From positions 44,907,854 to 44,971,853 of the forward strand of contig CM070520.1 of assembly GCA_036346375.1 (NCBI GenBank): a DNA stretch of 64,000 bases. The letters run 5' to 3'. Source of the DNA: Guadua angustifolia. Taxonomy: Eukaryota > Streptophyta > Magnoliopsida > Poales > Poaceae. This document shows, in pieces, positions 43,640-56,380 of the stretch; within the stretch, counting starts at the first letter, position 1, and every line of letters begins with the position of its first letter. Position numbers and translations under genes: made by a program. The notes beneath the pieces are model-generated. The model saw nothing but the letters and a program-made list of their open reading frames with translations, searched no databases and was not told the DNA's origin.

Positions 43640-45866
43640 TGTAACGTCCCAGGAATTTCCAAATAAGAAAAAAATGCAAAATGAAAATTTGAACTTTGTG
43701 ATATTCTGGAATTCTATCTTTTTCATGCTTTTCTTGAAATCAGCCTCAAAGTAAATCTTTTTCAATGTCCAACCTTTTATTTGAAAGCCATGAAAATCAA
43801 CTTTGAATCTTGGTGTTATTCTGAATTTTCTCCATTTCTATGTTTTATTGTATTTTTGGTCTTTTGAAAAATCAATTTCAACATTTGATTCTAGATTTAT
43901 AAACTATGGATACTAAAATCATATAATAATATTTATAAAAATTATATTGAAAATATAGGATAACTCTAGAATGACTCAAAAAATACCAAATTAATTTTAA
44001 AGGATTTAATGCCCTAATTAAATGTAAAACAAGAACTAGAATAAGAACAAGAAAATTTTCAGATTTACTAAATTTTCTTAAAAACTTATCTTATTCTGGA
44101 AATTTTTACCACATAATAAAAATTATTATAATATCCTCAGTAAAAATATAAAAATAAATAATCACAGTTGGTGCCTTTAAAAATTACAAAACTTCACCTA
44201 TAAAAATTTTAAAAAATTTTGGATAATGTTTAATGGAAGACTTAAATGCTAAAACATATGTTGCCAGAGAAGGGAGAAATTGTGTTGCCCTTTTGTTGTC
44301 TCTGCCAGGTGGGCCCCCTCCATCTTTGACCCCATGTGCCAGACCCTGCCTCCCTTCCTCCTTCGTCCTCATGCCCGAGCACACCGCCTCATCCCCTCTC
44401 TTCTCTGCTTCCTTCTACGGTCATCACTGCAAGTTCCCACAGCTCGAGACTAATTTGACACCCCCTAACACTCGCCTCCCACCACGACACCTCGCCCATA
44501 CCCTGCTCCAACGGAATTCCTGACCAATCTCTAGACCTCACCGAAAAGCAGTGCCGCAAGGAGAAATGGATTCACATTGCCTCAGCCGTATATATAAGCC
44601 CACCCAAAGGACCATAAAGCTCGCAACAATCTCCACTAGTTACCATCTGTCTCAATTTCCGCAAACCATCTCTAATTTCGTCGATTGCCAACAAAATCCT
44701 CAAAAGGGGTAAAATCGAAATCAAGTGATTCTGGTGAGTACTTGGAAATTCCGTCAGTTTAAACCTTCACCACTGCACCGTAACCATGTTGGCTCACTCA
44801 ATTTCAACTCTTATCCATTATAGCACCGTCAAGCCATCTCTCTTCTTCAACTCCGGTGAGCAGACAACTCAGTCACTCCCTGCCTCACCTAGTTGGTAAA
44901 TTTCATTCCCCTAGACTCACTGATGCTCACACCGTGCATTGTTGAGCACAAGAACCGCTTAATTGTCTTTGCGAATCGTTGCCGATAATTGTGCCGCCAT
45001 GCGCTGTCGCTGACCGTGTTCCGATCACCACCATATGTGACCAAGGCCACCCTCAGATGCACCAGAACCTACTGGTCCTAACACAGTCCTCATCCGTCGA
45101 TTTCTGGTGAAGCTTGACCACTGACAAGCCCAAAACTGAGCTCCTCTACCGCGGTTCACTGACAGATGGGCCCGCCATGTCAATCTCAAACACCCACATG
45201 TGCACTGACACACGGGGCCACCCTGTCAGTCACTTACACCGAGCTGTCTCACTCGCCAGTGGGTCCCACATGTCAACACGTGAAATTTAAACAAACCCGA
45301 AAAGGCAAAATACGTTTTCACTGCATGAAAAGCGTATTTTTCATTTTCTCAGTATTTTCCATACCCAAGACAATTCAATTACACAAAACTTTTGCGTCAT
45401 AGATCTAAATGAAATGAAACAAGTTTATAAATTCATATTAAATCATGTATATTCTAAATATGAAAAATATTTTGAATTTGATCTTGTCACAGATTTGAAT
45501 TTCAAATTTAAAGAAAAGACCTAAAACATGCTACACATAAAACTTTTGCAAATGAACTCCAAATTGAATGAGACAAATTTTTTTAGATTCCTAAGATCAT
45601 AAGCAATCCATTTCTGTAAAAATATTTAGACTTGAGTCTAGTTTGAATTAAATATGTACATTGGTTACTTTTCAATACATTGAAAACTCAAATAGTAATA
45701 ATTAGTATATGCAAATTCAAAATATAATGGAAACAATTCCTAGGCCAAGATTAGACCATGACAACCATATTTATACAAAAATATTTCAAGTTTGATGAAA
45801 GAATGAACCAAGATTATAAATAACTTTGTTTTTATGCACATAATAACAATAGCATATACCTAACTC
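43640..45866 (+). repeat. Left part of a long-LTR family member
   Basis: It begins 'tgtaacgtcccaggaatttcc'. Its layout follows the 5.25 kb LTR at 51130: AT-rich start, GC-rich centre, then 'aaagcgtatt...tttctc' near 45330 (compare 52897) and 'ttcctaa...gtaaaaatattta' near 45590 (compare 53461). A TATA-like 'tatataag' is at about 44590. The LTR is cut at 45867 by the CACTA element. Confidence 0.6.
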
Positions 45867-46290
45867 CACTACCTTGAAAAAGGCCATCTGTGGCGGTTCA
45901 TAATTGCCATCAATGGCGGTTTTTGAACCGCTACAGATTTAGTGCCACTGATAATTGAGGATTATCAGTGGCGGTTTTGGAACCGTCACTGATAATATTA
46001 TCAATAGTAGTTTGTGGCTAGAACCGCCACTGATAATGTGATTATCAGTGGCGGTTCTATCTACAAGCTGCCACTGATAATATTATCTGTGACGGTTTTA
46101 GCCACAAACTGCCACAAATATATGGTTATCTGTGGCGGTTCTATCCATAACCCGCCACAGATATCCTTGTATCAGTGGCGGTTTTTCAATAGAACCGCCA
46201 CAAATACTCATATCAGTGGCGGTTTTTGAATAGAACCGCCACTGATACTACAAGTATCAGTGACGGTTTTAGCCAAAAACCACCACTGAT
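45867..46290. repeat. CACTA terminus and subterminal repeat array
   Basis: After the CACTA terminus come about a dozen copies of 'atcagtggcggtt' or its complement 'aaccgccactgat', often paired as hairpins, for example 'tatcagtggcggtttttgaatagaaccgccactgata' (about 46210-46247, joined here from its parts). Such arrays are binding sites for CACTA proteins in known elements. Confidence 0.9.
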
Positions 46291-46354
46291 AACTTCAGAC
46301 AATAAAATAAAAAATGGACATTTCGAGCTAGCCTCAGGTAGCGCTAGCCATGTC

Positions 46355-47432
46355 CTCTGAAATAGCATACACATATCATACACATTGTAACAGATGTATA
46401 CACAAAGTAGCATAAGATAAGCCATAATGAAACATCAATTTACACTTTGTAATCAATTTACATATAAAACTAAGTACAAATCTAATTGGTCTTATAGAAA
46501 AAAATTGCTAGCTTGATTGGTTAAATGAACACTTTGAGTATGGTGAAGCCAACTACAATTCTCAGAATTTCACCCCTAATCACATCTTCATGCCAAGTGC
46601 TATAATCACTAAAGAATATGAAGTAAATGTTTCCACTTCAGTTCTTGGGCTTGAAACTTGCTGGTGGAACCTGAGTACAACCAATCAACAAATCTGAATA
46701 ATAAAGGAAAAGAAATCTGAATAATAAAGGAAAAGAAAGAGTAGGAACAATTGATAAATAAGAGGGAATTTGACCTAGAAGCAATTAGAATGGTCACCTT
46801 GAAAGATTGGTGAAGACGGATGAATAGGTTATGCTTCACGTTAGCTCCAAAAAGTTCCTACAAGTTAGTAAGGCAAGACTATTTATATAAGCATAACCCC
46901 TCTGAAAGTAGTTCCAAGGAACAGAGATGCTATGATGGTTTGAAAAATAAATGACTTTTGAGTGCATAGTTATTATGTGGTTAATGGAACTCCAGGAAAC
47001 AAAGACACAGTCACTCCTATTTGATCAGTTAACACGATAAACTTGTATACATTTACTCTGGGTACTCTGGGCCATGCACTACCTATGCATTAGGCCCCAA
47101 ATGAATCTAAAGACCTACATATTCCAAGATGTCTAACAAAATATCATTGGTCAACAACATGAGATTCACGAGCCTAAAAAGAGCTACCGATAGATGAAGC
47201 TTTCGCATTTGGTACGATGTTGTGTGGCAAACAATATCAAAATTCAAAACTAAGCTCCCTCAGGATAAGGCAATTCACACACTCCTCTCAGATGGGGAAA
47301 TTAATGAAGCCAACTCACACACCCCTCTGAAATAGCATACACATATCATACACATTGTATCAGACACACAAAGTAGCATAAGATTAGCCACAATGAAACA
47401 TCAATTCATACTTTGTAATCAATTTACACATT
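46355..47432. repeat. 110-bp direct repeat within the CACTA element
   Basis: 'cctctgaaatagcatacacatatcatacacattgta' and the following 'cacaaagtagcataagat' occur at about 46355-46465 and again at 47326-47432. The sequence between (about 46466-47325) has no supported gene. Confidence 0.75.
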
Positions 47433-47491
47433 GTAATGAGACAAAATTAAAATAATTGAAGACTACACTAGTTTTCTAAACTACAAGCCTA

Positions 47492-50179
47492 CTAGTCTTC
47501 ACTATTGGTTGGAGACACACGATGTGTAAAATGAGTATGGATGACTGGATCGTTGTTGTCTTTGTCATGAAACTCGCCTTTTGGGTTGATGATTTCCTTC
47601 ATGATGAAGTAGACGAGCTGTCCCTGAATGACTTGGATTTCAATAAGCAGTCCTCCCGTAGGCAACTTGAGGAGCTATAAATAGGAAAAATAAAACTCAG
47701 AGTATATAAAAATTGAGTGGTGTGAATCAATGTGTGATGTAAGAATGACAAACCTTTATGTCATTGTTTATTATTGTAGAACCTAAGATTTCGCGCATGT
47801 ATTGGCACACGAAGTATCCACATAAATTTGTGTCTTGCGGCTGCTTGTGACACTGTAAAAATTGAATAAACTAAAATATCGTGGAACGAGTTATTTACTA
47901 TGAAATGCGATATAAGAATATTGCTTGCATGCATACCAGAAATTTAGTACGGATTGAAAGGGATTTGTGGTATGGGCGATATCTTGAGCTCTTTTACAAT
48001 ATCGTTTGAATGCCTTATTCATTACACTTATCATCTCTTCGTAGTTTTTTTTATCTTTATCTAGCAGGTCCATGATCAGCATCTTACTCTTCTCTAGAGT
48101 AATTACTACGAGAATCCAGTGGAAACTACATACACGGGTATGATGCCATAGTCATTAGTCCTAAGATCAAAGTAAAGAACAAAATCAACGACTAATTTAA
48201 CTAGCTAGTGAGAAACTAACTTACTTAAAATTGTATGGTAAAAGTATAAACTCCTTGTCTTGTAGCTTGATCAAAGTGTTATATACGTAATCCTCGACCT
48301 TCTTTGGTACTCTTGTAATTTCCTCCTGGCTGACCGTTCCCGGGTCGAGGAATCCAACTGGTCTATGGGTTCTTCTTAGTTCGATTATCTCGTATCTAGA
48401 TAAGGAAAAAGTTAGATATGACATTTATCGGTATTACATAAATGTAGACCATGATTTATATATTAGACACTTACAATAACCAGCATCTCAAAAAAGATAT
48501 GTCAAGGGCATCATGATAGAACAAGTTATGCAAGTTATCGAATTCTATCATGAAGTAGCCAACTCCCTCATGGTGAAAATGTTCCTCTCGAAAAAGGGCA
48601 GTGATAAGCTTCGGGAGTACCTCTTGGTTGGATCGCTCCATGTACCAGGCATGTAATCACCGTATCATTAGTGATAGACTATTTAACTTTGAAGTGGTGA
48701 CTAACGGCTTCCCCACCTCGAATGGCAACTTTTCTTGGTTATCTTGTACTTCAGTCTTCTCCTTGCCCTTACTTTTTGCTAGTACCACATCGTACTCTGT
48801 TCTGGCCTCTCCTGATCTAGCTGATACAGTTTGTCTAATGCACCATTTCTTCAGATCAGGGGTTGGAATTAATTTATCCTGTGAAGTACTCACACTAGCC
48901 ATGTTCCTTGGAGCTTCATCTTCCTTCATTCCCATTTGACGCTCAGGTGCTGGTGACGGTAGTGCGACTTCTAATGCAGGAGAGGCAGGCAGTACATGCT
49001 CCAAGACGATGTCATGCTTGCGCCACTGGATGAATGAGTGGACGGCACTTTCTAGAGTTGTAATCTCGTCGTTGCAGGGAAATTCCAACGCGATGTCAGC
49101 AAACTGTGGAAGTACCGTGTCCACCTGGACCTTTGCATAACCTGTCACTATCAAGGAGTTGTGCATAATACCCCTTTCTTGGCATAGATAAGCTATTCCT
49201 ATACCAGCTTGCAAGGATATGTTCATGACGGGCACATTGAGCTGGCAAGGTGTGGGGTCTTCTATATCATCCACAGGATAATGGGTTCATCTAGTTGTCC
49301 CAATGGCATGGACGCGCAACTGCTGCGATGATTTGTAGGGCTGGAGAGAACGTTGTGGACTTGCGACTGGCGCATGGCTTCTTGTACTTGTTGTTGAACT
49401 TGTTCTTGTATGGTGCGTTGTAGTTCTCGAAGAACTCTTTCCTTCATCCTTTCCAATTCTTTTTCGGCACGCTCTTCTTTGGCTCTCTTCCGACTCCTAT
49501 AAGAGTCTCCGTGCTCTGGGAATCCCATCTTACAGGGAACCTTGACACCAACACCTCGTGTCCGACCAGGGTGCTCTTTGTTTCCTAGGGCCGCCGTTAG
49601 TTCGTCTTTCTCCCTGTCTGGGTGGAAATTTTCTTAGCTCGACTCGGCGTGCAGCTGCTGAACTCTTTGTGACATTACTTCATCATCACTGCTTCTGAAC
49701 GATAGAGCCCCACCAGACGTGATAGATGCCCTCGCTAGCACATAATGCTTGACTTGGTCCGGTAGTCCAATCAAGGGACTTGCGCCAGTCAATCGGACCG
49801 CATCTAATTCTTGCCTCTCCCATTGAGAATTTTACCAGCGTACTCACTCGTGCCTAGTCTGTGGGGGTGAGTATTCATCCTTGCGATGTTTATGTGGTCC
49901 TCACTGGACTTCTTTGCCGCTTCATCTTGCTTCATCACCACAAACTCATCCCAATATGGCTCTAATTTTGGGTAGTCTCCGATGGCTGATCGGTTTTTCT
50001 TCACATAGTTTGTATTTAGCCTCGCCTTGAAGTTCCTCCATGCCGCATCCATGGTCATCACTCATCAATGCATCGCGACGCACGAGCTCTTCGGCTCCTT
50101 CGGGGAATTCAAATGTTTCTTTTAGCTCTGTCCATAGATCCTCTCTGGTGGCGTGGGGCACTTTGTTAAAAACTGCCAC
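47492..50179 (-). pseudogene. CACTA-encoded protein with plant-transposase segment, DUF8039-like region and Ulp1 (C48) protease
   Basis: Read right to left. An N-terminal part (50179-49804) includes YPKLEPYWDEFVVMKQ and HRLGTSEYAG, the Ptta/En/Spm plant-transposase segment. A coiled-coil stretch rich in Glu, Arg and Gln follows (49528-49270), then a DUF8039-like region (about 49274-49000). A Ulp1-type cysteine protease ends it: YMERSNQEVLPKLI near 48640, FHWILVVITLEKSKM with the catalytic His at 48119-48121, MDLLD, and NLCGYFVCQYMREIL with the catalytic Cys at 47805-47807. The last exon ends at a stop at 47492. His, Asp and Cys are present. Introns are needed between the pieces; a frame change near 50050 may be an intron or a mutation, so the state is uncertain. 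Such Ulp1-like genes are known in plant CACTA and MULE elements. Confidence 0.75.
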
Positions 50180-50431
50180 AGATACCCCTGTCCCCTCTTA
50201 ACCATTTAAAGGGCTATCAAATCTGAGTAAAATATTTTTAAGATTACTAGTCATTTATAAATTCCTTTTATAGTTTCTACATTTCAACCATAATATTAAA
50301 AATTTATATATTCTTTAGAATATTATTTTTTAACCATCTAAATACAGGAGTGCTGGCCTACAAAAGGATGACTACGCATTACCACAGACCAAACTATATA
50401 TGCTGGGGATTGGGGTATGTGAGTCAGGATC

Positions 50432-50602
50432 ATGAAGAAAAGGAGTGCGACGCTGAAGAAGACGGTGGATATGCCTAAGAAAGCAACCAAGTCCACCATA
50501 CGGCATGACAAAGAGGAGACAACAGCCACAGACTTCTTCATTGAACCTGATACACTGGAGTGTGTGATTTGCTTCATGCCATACGAAGCACAAGTGTACG
50601 TG
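50432..50602 (+). pseudogene. Possible captured SINA-like RING gene fragment
   Basis: A plus-strand exon opposite to the CACTA genes starts at an ATG (50432) and ends at a good donor (CGTG before GTAAGTATC). After a Lys- and Thr-rich N-terminus it reads FIEPDTLECVICFMPYEAQV. The 'D.L.C.ICF.P....V' pattern is how plant SINA-like E3 ligases begin their RING. The rest of the RING and the SINA domain are not seen to the right. It is probably a first exon picked up by the CACTA element; it could also be chance resemblance. Confidence 0.4.
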
Positions 50603-50880
50603 GTAAGTATCTAGCTCGATATGGTAGTTTTTTAGATCAAAATCATGCATATATTTATTTTGTATTAATTCCGATATGGTAGTTTTTAGATTTCCTTATT
50701 TTCTGTATTAATTTCATACTATTTTTGGGAAGACATGGTAAAATTTTAGCTGGACAAACATATCACATTCGCAGTCAAAAGGAGTCATATCACATTTCAC
50801 TTCGTTATCTTAATTTTCACATATACATGGACAAATATTGCCATTACTCCTAACTAATTATTTTCTTTTACAATTTGGTC

Positions 50881-51128
50881 TTCGTTGTGATCATCACGAT
50901 GATAGGTAACTTCTTGAGTGGCTTCTTCTATGAGGCTGATGCTGCCGTGTATGAAAGGAGGCAACTCATCATACTAGTTGTACTCTTCCTTATCCACGAC
51001 ATTCTCAACTCCGACGATCCTTCATTTTCCTTGAAGAACTACATGGCGTTTCTTATCTACCGGGTCAATTACATAGAAGACTTGTGCTACTTGCTTTGCA
51101 AGTACGAATGGTTCATCTCTGTATCCGA
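50881..51128 (-). pseudogene. TNP2-type CACTA transposase, C-terminal relic
   Basis: The minus strand gives YRDEPFVLAKQVAQVFYVID, KKRHVVLQGK, a stop, RIVGVENVVDKEEYN, a second stop, and YDELPPF. This is the conserved C-terminal end of TNP2-type transposases (the DUF4216-like region). Its upstream part is cut off at 51129 by the LTR that begins at 51130. Confidence 0.8.
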
Positions 51129-51129
51129 C

Positions 51130-54100
51130 TGTAACAACCCAAAAATTAAGAACAGTAAAAATATAATATTTAAATTTTGATTGTGAATATTTTTGGGATT
51201 TCTGGATATTGTTTGCTTTGTTTGTATTTTCTTGGATTTTTGTATTGCAAGAAAAGTCAAACAAAAGGGAAAGAGAGAATGAAAAGGAGAAAAGGCCAAG
51301 AAGCAAAAAGTAAAAATTTAGAAAATAGCCATGAGAACCCTGAGCATGTAAGTAAATCATTTTAGCCAGCAATTGAAATTTTATGCATAAAGAAATGAAG
51401 AGATAAATTAGAAAGATAACTTTTAAATCAAAACAATGCATTGTCAGAATTTATAGAATATTTATAAATCTTATCTGGAGCTGAAAAATTTGTCATGAAA
51501 ACCTCAAAGTAATATCTACCTCTGGTAAAAATATTATGAATTAATATTGTCATTTAGGACTTCTAAAAATTTAAAAACAGAAACCCTGAAAATCTAGAAT
51601 TTGCAATGTCAGAATTTTCATAAAATAATGGAACCATATTTTGACCTGAAAATTTTACAGAAGCATTCTGAGACCAAGTACTTTAGAAAATAAAAATTTG
51701 AAAAATAGTATACTTCAATTGATCTCAATTAAAAATCAAAATCTGAAACCAAAATTTAGGAGCAGTCACTGTTGTCAGAATTTTTATAATTTTTCGGTAA
51801 TCCATTTTAATCTCAAAATTTTACCAGGCATCAAAATCTATTCAAATACCATGTTCAAAAAGTTTGATCAATTTCTACTTCCATTTGACAGCACAAGAAA
51901 ATCTGGTTCTAGAACCATCAGAGCTGGGACCATTCCTTTTGGGCGCTCACCTCACTGCCAGTGGTCCCCAGACCCACTCGTCATCTTCTTCCTCATCCTG
52001 TTCTTGCGACCGAGCAGAGGAACTCCCGAGCGGGCGCAGCTTGACCATCCCCGTTCAGTGCATCCTTCCTTCGATTGGTCGTGTATTCAGCGTCATCCTC
52101 ATCTCATCATAGCCGCGATCATCGCCACGTTGTCCTCGCCCTCGCAAGCTTCGGTTGCCATATCTCCTCCTCAGGCAATCGCAGAGAGAACAACCGACAA
52201 TCCCAACCAGGGCGGTTCATCCATCGCAACGCTTGGCTGTAAATTGCTCCTCGCTGATCACAAGGTGAAGCCCTTTCTCACTCCCCTCACTTCTCCTTCC
52301 CTCTCCTCAAGCCAGCGCACGAATCCCCTCCTGATTCCGCCATTGTTGAGGAGCTTCAGAGCTTCAAGCCGAGATCGATTTGAGCAATAGAGCAACTCAT
52401 CTCCCAAATCCTTCCAAATACACCATCTAGAGCTCCTAGTGATCAAAACCCCTCACTTATTTCGTGAGCTCTCCATGCAAACTTGAGCTGCAGCCGTGCG
52501 CCCCTTCTTCCCCAAGTTCGGCCAACTGTGGCGGCTCAGCTCGGAGACTCTTCCTCCAGGTAAACCTCAAAAATGGACTCCTTGTCATCCCCTGATGCCT
52601 AATGTGCTACCGATTCAACTCCTGACACCCCTGTTCATCTTCTCCGGTGTGGTGTCTCTGCCGTCGCCGCTCGAGTCCGGTGGTGCACTGCCCTGAGGTG
52701 TCTTCAGCTGAATTGGCTCCACCAAAGGGTTTGCTGCTACTTCTTCTTGTGTGCTCGCCATCACGAACTTCGCCAGAAGGCCGCCGCCGTGCCCTAGACT
52801 CTCCCCGCTTCCCTCACTGCTTCAGGCGGGTCCCGGCATGGCAGGGCTCACCAGGCCCTAGTTCAAAAGGTGAAGGTGCCTTCCCAATGTAGAAAGCGTA
52901 TTCCTATTTTCTCTGGGATTTCTTGAACCGAGTAAACTCAATTGTGAATATCTTCTGAAATATTAATCCAATTTCAGTAAAATAAATTCCTATATTCATC
53001 TAAAATCAAGAAGAACCTAAATGTACAAAAATATGTAATTTCTGAACTGCAGAATATTTATTTGAATTAAACTTTGATTAACACCATAATATGTTCTTAA
53101 ATACAAATCAGGCACGAGAGGACATAAAACAATGAAATAAATATTCATATGATGGTAAGACCAGGATTAATTTAAATATACAAAATGTTTAATTTTTGAA
53201 CTACAACTGAATTTTAGGAATTAAGATCTGCTAATGACCCTATTATGGACTTTAAATAAAAGCTATGCACCATGAACTATAAAATGATAAAATGAATTCT
53301 TATATGTGGATCTGACTCTGAGATGTTCAAATGTGCAAAAATATTCAAATTGTGAACCATGTTTAAATTACTTGCTTTATGATCATTAATGAACCCTGTT
53401 ATGGACATTAACAAAATAATAGCATAATGGCTCACAAAATGATAATGTGATTTGTATTAGGTTCCTAAAATAGTAAGGATCCATGTATGTAAAAATATTT
53501 AAGATAAGAGTTAAATTGCATTCTTTTAATGAAAGGAAATGTTAATGATAAGAATAAGTAAATAGTTTATCTATTGCAATTAAAGCTAAAATAATGCCAA
53601 ACCAACTTTATAACATTTCTAGGATGATACTCTGCTAATAACTGAGAAATTAATCAAGAATCATGTATAGCGTAGTTGGAAATTTAGATTTAAACTTGGC
53701 CGATTTAAGATTTGCAAATGGGATCATTTATGCTATTTCAACGATAGATAAAATAACTCGTTTAAATACTAAAATTAGTAAAGTCTGTTCAGGAACACTG
53801 TACGAAGTTCATACTATCATATTCTATAAAAAGAATCATACTTCGTTAAGGATTGCATATTATTCTTATTAGTTCAAAACCCTTAATCGTTAATATGTCA
53901 TTTCCCCCTTTCTTGCCAATTTTGAATAGTGGAGTCTTTAAATATAGCATGAACCATTTTAGCGAATAGATTATAGTCTCGCCCAAAATCCTAAAACTTA
54001 TGGAACTGGTTTAGTAGTGTTCTTCAAAGTATAGTCTACCCTAATACGAAAAGATAATCTCATTTCATCGTGATTCACATATTAATCTTAATAGCTGAAT

Positions 54101-56377
54101 AACCCTAAGTAATCACATTACTTTAGACCTTAATACGAATGAATAAACTTTAGGTAATAATGAAGGAATCCGTAGTTAAGTTATTTTTATCACCAGAACC
54201 TTCTTAAATATCACATAAATAAAGCCAGTAGCCTAAATCAGTAGATCTATCTTGCGTAAAACTAATTCTACGCGAAATCAATTAAAGATAAAGAACTAAT
54301 CATTCATAATATAATAAGATCATTTAAGCTTTTTCATTAACTCGCAAAGCAGCTCATCTAAATCTGAATTTAGTAAAGAATAACCTAGAAATGATCTCTA
54401 AGATATAATCTACCGTAATCTAAGAAAATATTCTTATTTTATCTTGCTTCGAATCTGAATCTTAATAGAGCAAAACACATAAGTAATAAAGTAGCAGAAA
54501 GCATATTGAGAATAGTAAATCAATGAAACTTTGTAACTAATGATTAATTCCATTTAATCCAAACAATCTTTGCATCTTGAATTCGTAAAATAAGATTAAT
54601 GAATTCCTAAAGAGCAATTCCTGTTCTTGTAAAAGAGTTTTATTTGTTCTTGTTATCTATTTCTTTCGCTCTTATTGGAGTTCATTGTTTTGCTTTATTT
54701 CCGTTGATCGACTGTAGAACCCGACGTCGTTGTCTCCGTCGTCGTCGTCGTCCGCTGCCATCCTCGTCTTCGTCGTAAGCAGTGATTAAGCAAGGCAAGC
54801 ATCCTTTGACCATATTGATTCCAGTATGTAATATACTTTGTTTTACTAAACTATTTTATGCATGCGTTTACTTTATGTAATTGCTATTTTGTGGATCTGG
54901 TAGTTATACCTGTTGTCTCATTAACCTTCTTTGATGATTATGAACATGTGAACCTTGAAACCATAGATTAAATAATGGGCATTACTTAATGTCATCATGG
55001 GTATATGCGTACATATTATCCATGCTTAGCCATGCTTTAGAATCAGCAGTGTACATGATCAAATCAATATTTGTTTCCTGAAAACCTTGGAAATGGCACT
55101 GTGGGTTGCAGATATTTTGATTAAAAACCCAAAATAAAACTATGTTCTGATGCGGGCGATTATTGGCAATAGCCTGTTGTGCGACAGGAATTGCACGTAG
55201 TGTAGGGTGAAGTGTCGCCCGTGTCGAATTAAGGACCGAGCAATGGGACGCTATTGATCCAAGAATTTCGTGCAACCATGAGGTCCGGTATGGGACGGCC
55301 ATAGCTTATTAAGTTATTTAGACATGGCTTTGCTCTTTGGTAGGCGGGAGCTAGCGGAAGCACTCCAGTTCAGTTTGCTTGTGAGGGGCTTCCACACAGT
55401 TCGTGTGGGTAATTGCCTGGCCAGTGCAACGGTGTACGCCTTGCCATGGACAGAGACGTGGTGTTGGGTGTGATAAATGTGGATCCATGGCTTGGGTGAG
55501 TGTCTCTGTTTTCAGGGCGAGGGTTAACGTCCCGGGCTGGATCAAAGTCATGTCTAGGTAATGTAACGGCTATGTATGATCTCCTGGCTGGCCACCTAAG
55601 GAAGTGCGTCGAGCGAAAAGGTTGATCATTCCTTGTGGGTAAAGTTGTACACCTCTGCAGAGTTTAAATCTAATTAATTAGCCGCGCCCGCGGTCAAGGG
55701 CACTTGGTGAAGTCATTCCAATGTTAGATTTTGGTATTTTTCTGAAAACTGGAGTTTCGGTTTGAAACTGTTTTGCAACTGTGCTTTATGTCGAAGGGCT
55801 GACATTGTTGGATTTCAGGAATTCATGATTTGCCGCTCACGTGATGGAGGACTGTGAGTGTTATTATGCTTTACTTATTTGTTATCAATTATTCTTGCTC
55901 TTATAAATTCCGTTTGCAAATAACTTGGATTTACAAATTCAATTTCGCTTTATGCAAATTAACTGTAGAAGCCTTTCCTTTGAAATGGCCTGCATATATT
56001 ATAGGTTTTCCTCAAGTCTTGCTGAGTACGAAAGTACTCACCCTTGCTTAATTATTATTTAGGTGGATGAGAATGCGAAGCTTCGAAGTTGTTCATCGCA
56101 GGTTGCGGGATCCTCTTCGTTGTATTCTATCTGGAGTTTATGCCTGGTCAGTTGCCTGCAGGATTGGATGGGTAAACCACAAGGCTTGCTTCTTTTGCTG
56201 CTATATTTCTCGGAGTTGTAATATTTCTTTGTATAATCGTTTCCGCTTAATTAATTTAATGTATGGTTGTGATTCCAATTGTTGAAATGTGCATGCTAGC
56301 TACTGATCCAGGGACTAGTACTGCAAGCACATTAGATTTCCATTTTTGCATTCTGTGTAAAAATGGGGGTCGTCTCA
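51130..56377 (+). repeat. Very long 5' LTR (5248 bp)
   Basis: It starts TGTAACAACCCAAAAATTAAG inside the TNP2 relic and ends 'gggggtcgtctca', three bases before a primer-binding site. Its last third has the Del/Tekay landmarks: 'aagcaaggcaagcatcctttgaccat' near 54787, CTCTGCAGAG (55653-55662) and the hairpin GAGTACGAAAGTACTC (56024-56039). The extra length is in AT-rich sequence around 52880-54640. Frames such as 51698-52390 (230 codons) lie inside and are unsupported. A short CGT-type microsatellite is at 54737-54752. Confidence 0.75.
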
Positions 56378-56380
56378 GCT

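Larger units (their letters stand above)
45867..51129 (-). mobile_element. CACTA (En/Spm) transposon, right side disrupted
   Basis: It starts CACTACCTTGAAAAAGGCC and continues with an array of short subterminal repeats in both orientations. Inside, all on the minus strand, are a Ulp1-protease-type ORF (47492-50179) and, further right, a TNP2 transposase end (50881-51128). Order and orientation fit a CACTA element read from a right-hand 5' end that is missing, because a 5.25 kb LTR begins at 51130 inside the TNP2 relic. The opposite terminal repeat was not found. Confidence 0.8.

Noticed and set aside
45867..46290. CRISPR-like array of short repeats
   Set aside because: The units alternate in orientation and follow a CACTA terminus in a plant genome; they are subterminal transposon repeats.
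51698..52390. 230-codon plus-strand frame
   Set aside because: It is inside the 5.25 kb LTR and has low-complexity Ser/Pro text without a domain or splice support.
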